Positions 14,952-20,422 of a stretch of 20,422 nucleotides of DNA are shown piece after piece; position 1 is the first letter of the stretch; each line of letters begins with the position of its first letter. Source of the stretch: Bacteroidetes bacterium UBA2322 (GTDB taxonomy: Bacteria > Bacteroidota > Bacteroidia > Chitinophagales > UBA2359); contig DDVC01000193.1 of assembly GCA_002345145.1 (NCBI GenBank), positions 18,892-39,313 of the forward strand, read 5' to 3'. The notes under the pieces are model-generated. The model was given only the letters and a program-made list of their open reading frames with translations, was not told the DNA's origin and ran no database searches. The translations under genes and the position numbers were made by a program.

Positions 14952-15034
14952 GTAATGGCGTTATTTTTTTTGTTTTTAACAGCATATTGGGCTGTTTAGT
15001 TCCAAAAGTGGCGTTTTTTATACCTAAAACTGGG

Positions 15035-16603
15035 TTAAAGTGGGGGCATGGTAAAGGCATAGGTTTTATTTTGTTTATCGGAGGGATAAAACCCGCCAAA
15101 CATAACCCCATCGCCCGAAGGTATTTGTTGAATAATTTTAAAAAGTTGTTCAGCTGTTTTAACGGGTTCATTATTTACTTTCAGCACTACAAAACCTACT
15201 TTAACAGAGGTAGCAGCACTTAAGGTGCCGTTATTAGTTAATCGGGTAATTTTTAATCCGCTTTTAACACCTAAATTACTCAGTTCTGCCAGTGTAAGTT
15301 CTGTAAACTGTGCTCCTAAGATTTTTTCTAATTCTGCACTGGGGTTTGCAATAATTTTAGTGGTTTTGATGGCATTTTGGAGGGTCATTTTTGTGTATTT
15401 CATTTGTCCGTTTCTGAGGTAGGTTATACCTATTATATCGCCGGGTCTAAAACGGGCTATTTTTTCTTTAAATTCGGGTATTGCGTCCACCCTATATCCG
15501 TTAATTTCAGTAATAATATCTTCTTTTTGCAATCCTGCTTCTGCTCCTGCTCCATCGGCGGCCACGTAATCCACATAAATGCCGTTTAAGTTTTTAAGTT
15601 TCAGTTTATTGGCAATTTCTGGGGTAATATCGCGGGTGTTAATACCCAAAAATGCTCTTTGAACTGTTCCGTAAGTTTTGAGGTCTTCAATCACCTTCAC
15701 AGCTATGTTTACCGGTACTGCAAAAGCATAACCGGCGTAAGTGCCCGATGGGGTAGCAATGGCAGTATTGATGCCTACCAAATTGCCTTGCAGGTTTACC
15801 AGAGCCCCGCCGCTATTGCCTTGGTTTACGGCGGCATCTGTCTGAATAAAGGCTTCAACTGATGCTTCTTCTTTAAGTATATTAATGTTTCGCCCCTTAG
15901 CGCTAACAATGCCTGCGGTTACGGTAGAGGCTAAGTTAAATGGATTGCCCACTGCCAACACCCACTCACCTACTTGCAACTCATCAGAGTTTCCATAGCG
16001 TATGGCTGGTAAATTGTTGGCATTAATACGCAGCAGAGCAAGGTCGGTAGCAGCATCGGTTCCTACTATAACGGCAGTAAAAGTGCGTTTATCATATAGC
16101 GTTACCTGTATTTCTGCACTTCCGGCTATTACGTGATTATTGGTTAGTATGTATCCGTCAGATGACACAATAACACCCGACCCCGATGAAGCATTAACAT
16201 TACCCCTGTTAGGCGTTTCATAGCCAAACCAATCGGAATTTTTCTCTCCAAATATATCGCCAAATGGGTTATTAAGGGTGTTGTTTCCGCTTGCAAACTT
16301 AGAAGTACTGATGTTTACCACTGTGGGTGTAGATGTTTTTGCTGCATCTATAAAACTGCCGGCTACCATATCTTGTGTTTGCAAATAGCTGCCCCTGCCA
16401 TAAATGGTAACCGGAAAACTACCCACAGAAGAGGCAATCTGCGTAGGATAGGGAACGTGTTCCGGTAAAAACGGACGTTGTATGCCCTGCCATAGCAAAC
16501 TGAAACGGCTCATTAACTGTACCGATATTACCGAACACAATACAGCTAAAACTATAGAAAAAGTAAGTTGTTTTAAGAAGGGAGTTGTGGTATTCGGTTT
16601 CAT
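15035..16603 (-). CDS. DegP/HtrA-type periplasmic serine protease (Do-like)
   Basis: HtrA/DegP proteases degrade or refold misfolded envelope proteins. The 522-residue product begins with a hydrophobic segment at about 14-31 (signal peptide or anchor). The trypsin-like domain spans about 80-310, with catalytic His157 (TNNHVI), Asp187 (TDLALL) and Ser264 (GNSGGAL). Two PDZ regions follow (about 315-405 and 430-515), the second more diverged. An insertion rich in Asn, Gly and Phe (about 104-140) precedes the GSGVIVSSDGYILTNNHV core, like the LA loop of DegP. Length is slightly above E. coli DegP. The ATG at 16603 follows a leader holding a possible hairpin; the tRNA operon lies downstream. Confidence 0.94.
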   Translation of the reverse strand: MKPNTTTPFLKQLTFSIVLAVLCSVISVQLMSRFSLLWQGIQRPFLPEHVPYPTQIASSVGSFPVTIYGRGSYLQTQDMVAGSFIDAAKTSTPTVVNISTSKFASGNNTLNNPFGDIFGEKNSDWFGYETPNRGNVNASSGSGVIVSSDGYILTNNHVIAGSAEIQVTLYDKRTFTAVIVGTDAATDLALLRINANNLPAIRYGNSDELQVGEWVLAVGNPFNLASTVTAGIVSAKGRNINILKEEASVEAFIQTDAAVNQGNSGGALVNLQGNLVGINTAIATPSGTYAGYAFAVPVNIAVKVIEDLKTYGTVQRAFLGINTRDITPEIANKLKLKNLNGIYVDYVAADGAGAEAGLQKEDIITEINGYRVDAIPEFKEKIARFRPGDIIGITYLRNGQMKYTKMTLQNAIKTTKIIANPSAELEKILGAQFTELTLAELSNLGVKSGLKITRLTNNGTLSAATSVKVGFVVLKVNNEPVKTAEQLFKIIQQIPSGDGVMFGGFYPSDKQNKTYAFTMPPL

Positions 16604-17248
16604 GAATAAAGAGGATTATTAAAAAGCAACCGATACACTCAAAAGGGCATGTTGCTATTTTTTACTTGTTTTACAAACGATTCTTGGGCGGTTGTTTAGC
16701 TTATCTGTCTTAACCCAAAAGCATATCTGTTTTTAGCGTTACAAAACATGTGCCACATAGAGCAAAATCAATAGCCTTGATGAGAAACCCCTGTGCACAA
16801 CAAACAAGCCTACTGCCAACACCGGCATTTTTGTGCTTTATTTAACAAAATAGAGCAGTAATGTTATGAACATCTTGTTTAACCTCAGCCCAATCTTGCT
16901 GTAACGTTTACATTATTACTTGCACATAGAGCTATAACGATTTTTGTTTACCAACATAAACTTAGGATAAAAATACCCTGCTTTAGACATAATTTGCCAA
17001 GCAAGCAGCCAAGTAGCACGAGTAAAAATATGAGCGAAATATTTTTTTTTGAACCCGAAATATCAAGTTTTCATTTTTTTTTGGTAACTTTGTTAAAATC
17101 GCAAAAAACTTTCATCTTAACCGGCTGCTACAAACTCACTGCTTCCCTGAAACAGCGCATGAGGCGTAATCTATAACCGCTTCTTTTTACCTCATCAAAT
17201 CACACGCACTTTATATTACCCAACTCATAAACCCAGTTTGCAACCTGT
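16604..17248. other. Gene-free divergent region between htrA-like gene and rel
   Basis: This 645-bp AT-rich stretch separates two divergently transcribed stress genes. It holds an AGCAAC/GTTGCT inverted repeat (16625-16630 with 16651-16656) flanked by A/T runs close to the htrA start. There is also a 10-base direct repeat CACATAGAGC (16754-16763 and 16923-16932) and a -7 box for rel at 17085. A 48-codon frame from ATG at 17031 overlaps that box, is rich in Phe and Lys, and has no recognised family, so I do not call it. Confidence 0.6.
17085..17092 (+). promoter_or_regulatory. Putative -7 box for rel
   Basis: TAACTTTG matches TAnnTTTG and would give a leader of about 150 bases before the rel ATG. 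No TTTG is seen 19-21 bases upstream; the nearest lies farther away, at the end of a T run (17042-17051). Confidence 0.5.
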
Positions 17249-19486
17249 ATGTTAACAGAAATCGTAGCCCATTACACCGAAGAAGAACTCATTGATATAA
17301 GGCAAAAATATCAAGAGTTGCTGTCTTTTTGTGGTAAATTGAGTGATTATGACCGCTCCCGCTTAGACAAAGCCTTTGAGTTAGCCCTCAAAGAACATGG
17401 ACCTATGCGCCGAAAAAGCGGAGAGCCCTATATATACCACCCCATTGCCGTAGCACGTATTATGGCTGAAGAAATTGGCGGTTTTGATGTAACTTCTATC
17501 ATTTGCGCTTTGCTACACGATGTAGTAGAAGATACCAATGTAACCCTCAAAGAAATTGAACTGGAGTTTAGCAAGAAAGTGGCTAAAATTATTGATGGAT
17601 TAACCAAAATAAAAGGCGTTTTTGACAAAAAAAATTTAGAAAACAAGGCAGCAGAAAACTATAAAAAACTCTTGCTCACCTTGGGTGAAGATATTAGGGT
17701 AATTATCATAAAACTTGCCGACAGATTGCATAACATGCGCACACTTAATTCTATGCCCGAAGCCCGACAACTTTCTATTGCCGCAGAAACGTTGTTTTTA
17801 TATGCCCCGGTTGCCCACCGTTTGGGGTTGTATAAAATTAAATCGGAGCTGGAAGACCTCAGCATGAAATATACCGAAAAAGATTTGTACAAAGAAATTG
17901 CCCAAAAACTTCAGGAAACAAAAAAAATACGCGAAGAATATATTGCCGGTTTTATTGCACCACTCAAGGAAAGACTAAGCAAAGGCGGCATTACCAATTT
18001 CAGGATTTTTGGCAGACCTAAACACATATTCTCTATTGCCAATAAAATAAAGAAAAAAGAAGTTCCCTTTGAAGAGGTTTATGACCTGTTTGCCATACGC
18101 ATTGTGGTAGATGTGCCCGATCAAAAAGACGAAAAAAGCGTTTGCTGGAACATTTACGCCTTGGTTACCGATGTATATAACCCTAACGTAGAACGTCTGC
18201 GCGACTGGATTACCACGCCCAGAGGCAATGGCTATGAATCGCTCCACGCTACTGTAAACGGACCACAAGGCAAATGGATAGAAATCCAAATACGCTCCGA
18301 GCGCATGGATGCCATTGCCGAACGCGGTATAGCCGCACACTGGAAGTATAAAGGCGTAAGCAATAAAACCGATTCAAAAATAGACGAATGGCTTCAAAGA
18401 GTGAGGGAGCTACTTTCTGAAAAATCGGAAAATGCAATAGATTTTGTTAACACATTTAAAAATGAACTCTACGAAAACGAAATTTACATTTATACCCCCA
18501 AAGGCGACCTTAAATTTCTGCCAGCCGGTTCCAGTGTGCTTGACTTTGCTTTTGAAATTCATACCGACTTGGGCTGCCAGTGTGTGGGCGCAAAAATTGA
18601 CGGTAAATTACAACCTATTTCGCATAAACTTAAAAGTGGTGACCAGATAGAAATCATTACCAGCAAAAAACAAAAACCCAGCGACGAATGGCTCAAATTT
18701 GTGGTTACTAACCGCGCCCGCACTAAAATACGCTCCATTTTACACAATGAACGCAAGCAGGAAGCCGAGGCCGGTAAAGAAATACTGGAACGCAAACTCA
18801 AAAGCCTCAACATAAACTTTAACCAAAACGTTCTCAATGAACTCCTAAGTTTTTACCGATTTAATCATTCTATTGACTTTTATTACGCCATTGCCACCGG
18901 TACTTTTGACCCTAACGAAATTAAAAAAATTAAGTTTAATGGCGACGAAATTGACCGCTCCTTTAAAGAGAAGGATAAAAAAAACACCCCGATTGAAGAC
19001 AACGAAATAAAACTCAGGGGAAACGAAATAAATGTAGGTGACCTGAACATTTTTGGCTTTACCGACCGTGTAGAGTATAGCCTTGCCAACTGCTGCAAAC
19101 CCGTAGCCGGCGATGACGTTTTTGGCTTTGTTACCATTGGCAAAGGCATCAGAATTCATAGAACTGACTGCCCTAATGCTAACCAGCTAAATACCGAATA
19201 TCCGTACCGCATTGTAAGCGTTAAATGGACGAAAATGGGAGCTGACCCACTCTATTTAGCTGCCCTCAAAATTAATGGCGTGGACGATGTGGGCTTGGTT
19301 AACAAAATTACCCATATCATATCGGGCGAGCTTAAGCTGAATATGCGCTCCATTGCCCTAAACGCCAAAGACAGCATTTTTGAAGGCGAAATCTATGTGT
19401 TTATTAAAGACAATGCACAACTTAAACAACTTATCAAAAAGCTACAGGCGGTAGAGGGAGTTTACTCAGTAAGCCGTATTCATTAA
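17249..19486 (+). CDS. rel: Bifunctional (p)ppGpp synthetase/hydrolase, RelA/SpoT family (Rel)
   Basis: This long RSH enzyme makes and degrades the starvation alarmone (p)ppGpp. In the 745-residue product the HD hydrolase domain has His64 and the HDVVED motif at 90-95, with LADRLHNMRT at about 156-165. All of these are intact, so hydrolysis is expected. The synthetase domain has GRPKHIFSI at 255-263, GNGYESLH at 326-333 and EIQIRSERMDAIAERGIAAHWKYK at about 345-368. The charge-reversal motif that separates bifunctional RxKD enzymes from synthetase-only ExDD enzymes reads RLRD (316-319), the basic type. A TGS domain spans about 412-472, a Cys-containing region has CC at 615-616, H637 and C641, and an ACT domain spans about 672-745. 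Length is normal. The fur-type gene follows. Confidence 0.96.
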   Translation: MLTEIVAHYTEEELIDIRQKYQELLSFCGKLSDYDRSRLDKAFELALKEHGPMRRKSGEPYIYHPIAVARIMAEEIGGFDVTSIICALLHDVVEDTNVTLKEIELEFSKKVAKIIDGLTKIKGVFDKKNLENKAAENYKKLLLTLGEDIRVIIIKLADRLHNMRTLNSMPEARQLSIAAETLFLYAPVAHRLGLYKIKSELEDLSMKYTEKDLYKEIAQKLQETKKIREEYIAGFIAPLKERLSKGGITNFRIFGRPKHIFSIANKIKKKEVPFEEVYDLFAIRIVVDVPDQKDEKSVCWNIYALVTDVYNPNVERLRDWITTPRGNGYESLHATVNGPQGKWIEIQIRSERMDAIAERGIAAHWKYKGVSNKTDSKIDEWLQRVRELLSEKSENAIDFVNTFKNELYENEIYIYTPKGDLKFLPAGSSVLDFAFEIHTDLGCQCVGAKIDGKLQPISHKLKSGDQIEIITSKKQKPSDEWLKFVVTNRARTKIRSILHNERKQEAEAGKEILERKLKSLNINFNQNVLNELLSFYRFNHSIDFYYAIATGTFDPNEIKKIKFNGDEIDRSFKEKDKKNTPIEDNEIKLRGNEINVGDLNIFGFTDRVEYSLANCCKPVAGDDVFGFVTIGKGIRIHRTDCPNANQLNTEYPYRIVSVKWTKMGADPLYLAALKINGVDDVGLVNKITHIISGELKLNMRSIALNAKDSIFEGEIYVFIKDNAQLKQLIKKLQAVEGVYSVSRIH

Positions 19487-19604
19487 CCCAATGTTTTTTT
19501 CCGACAAACTACTTGTAGGCGCTCTTTTTACCGCTGTGCCCAAAGTGCCCTGAACGCAGCGCCCCTATTTTCTGTTTTCTTTTTGAGTAACTCCATAAGC
19601 AACT

Positions 19605-20087
19605 ATGCAACCCGATACTAAAAAAATACTACATGAGGTAAAAGGCATTTTTACCGCCTTCCTCGAAAAAAACCAACAGCGCAAAACCCCCGAACGCTAT
19701 GCCGTACTGGAAGAAATTTATATGCGCAACGACCACTTTGATGCCGAAACGCTTTACCTCCAAATGCGCAATAACCAATACAATATTAGCAGAGCTACTG
19801 TTTACAATACCTTAGAACTTTTGGTTGCCTCCGATTTGGTTACCAAACACCAGTTTGGGCAAAATGTAGCCCACTACGAAAAAGCCTACGGCTATAAACA
19901 GCATGACCACCTTATTTGCATTGACTGTAAAAAAGTAATGGAATTTTGCGACCCCCGCATTCAACAAATCAAGTCTATGATTGGGGAACTGCTCAATTTT
20001 ACCATTACCCACCACTCGCTTAACCTTTATGGCACTTGCAACGGCAACTGTGAGTACAAACAAACTCACCCCCAACCCCACTTATAA
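19605..20087 (+). CDS. Fur-family metal-responsive transcriptional regulator
   Basis: The 160-residue protein has an N-terminal winged helix with recognition helix ISRATVYNTLELL (about 61-73) and a C-terminal dimerisation and metal domain. Probable metal ligands include His44, His90, and the HDHLICIDC segment (His100, His102, Cys105, Cys108). A second cysteine pair, Cys145 and Cys149 (CNGNC), completes the structural zinc site. Layout and length fit Fur, but Zur and PerR share these motifs, so the metal cannot be decided; Fur is the default. It lies 118 bases after rel on the same strand, and I saw no TAnnTTTG box in the spacer. Confidence 0.88.
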   Translation: MQPDTKKILHEVKGIFTAFLEKNQQRKTPERYAVLEEIYMRNDHFDAETLYLQMRNNQYNISRATVYNTLELLVASDLVTKHQFGQNVAHYEKAYGYKQHDHLICIDCKKVMEFCDPRIQQIKSMIGELLNFTITHHSLNLYGTCNGNCEYKQTHPQPHL

Positions 20088-20422
20088 GCACTTTGCCTAA
20101 TAATGTGCTGCCATATAAAACCATCGGGCTTGCATATTATTGTCGCAAATTAAATTGATGCTTTAGCTGTTGTTGATTTGTTACCCTAAACCACTTTCCG
20201 CACCCTATTTCCTTTAGACTTTGGACAAACGCCTACAGCCCCCGCCTTGGTTTGGGGGCTAAACGTTTGCAATATGCTGAGTTTTGGCTAACAACTTGGC
20301 TGTTAGCGGCGCTGTTTTGGCGGGTGTGACCCGAGTTTGATGTAAAATGGTACACAAAGCTATGAGCGCAAAACCGGCAAAAATTAGCACATGGATAACA
20401 CGGATGGCGCTGATTAACGCCG
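20088..20422. other. Palindrome-rich non-coding stretch at the window end
   Basis: No gene is seen. Several hairpins are packed together. AGCCCCC/GGGGGCT (20237-20243 with 20254-20260) is nested in CAAACG/CGTTTG (20226-20231 with 20264-20269). GCTAACA/TGTTAGC is at 20287-20307, CGGGT/ACCCG at 20321-20333, and GGCG/CGCC at 20406-20421. The last follows a short tandem ACAYGGATA-like pair (from about 20390). The stretch runs off the window. Confidence 0.6.

Noticed and set aside
17031..17176. Possible 48-residue peptide upstream of rel
   Set aside because: It spans the predicted rel -7 box, has biased Phe/Lys composition from A/T runs, and matches no family I know.

Overview
The window reads as a housekeeping segment of a Bacteroidota chromosome. 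Three things suggest this. Start codons have A-rich upstream sequence instead of Shine-Dalgarno motifs. Several genes and the tRNA operon are preceded by the Bacteroidota -7 box TAnnTTTG. There is also a TonB-dependent receptor with an N-terminal carboxypeptidase-regulatory-like domain, typical of the phylum. I cannot place it below phylum; the gene set would fit Chitinophagales/Saprospirales-like lineages.

Layout. Positions 1-95 hold the 3' part of an initiator tRNA-Met and its terminator. Positions 175-3011 (+) carry the ribosome-assembly GTPases era and der, then an rfaE2-type heptose-1-phosphate adenylyltransferase. Positions 3109-5454 (-) encode a TonB-dependent outer-membrane receptor, divergent from recF and a DciA-like DUF721 gene (5667-7131, +). 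These are followed by a secreted TPR protein and a pabA/trpG glutamine amidotransferase (to 9037). A 346-bp convergent gap with repeated small hairpins follows. Positions 9384-14414 (-) carry a nucleotide-sugar dehydrogenase, purU, a BI-1/YccA-type membrane protein and a GMC oxidoreductase. Next is a tRNA operon, Gly(GCC)-Leu(TAA)-Gly(GCC)-Gly(CCC) in transcription order, 14898 to 14510 (-). A DegP/HtrA-type periplasmic protease (15035-16603, -) is separated by a 645-bp AT-rich gap from a bifunctional Rel/SpoT (17249-19486, +) and a Fur-family regulator (19605-20087, +). The window ends in a palindrome-rich non-coding stretch.

The genes cover translation and ribosome assembly (tRNAs, era, der), replication and repair (recF, dciA), one-carbon and folate metabolism (purU, pabA), envelope functions (rfaE2, sugar dehydrogenase, TonB receptor, HtrA) and stress or metal control (rel, fur). 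They do not form one pathway.

I found no CRISPR array, insertion sequence, prophage, toxin-antitoxin pair or recognisable defence island. The unexplained structure is non-coding. The best item is a 17-bp hairpin with a following U-run directly in front of purU, whose wobble pairs form only in RNA of the purU-sense strand. The second is a small family of GGNGC-GCT-GNNCC hairpins between pabA and the sugar dehydrogenase, with a compensatory base-pair change between copies.
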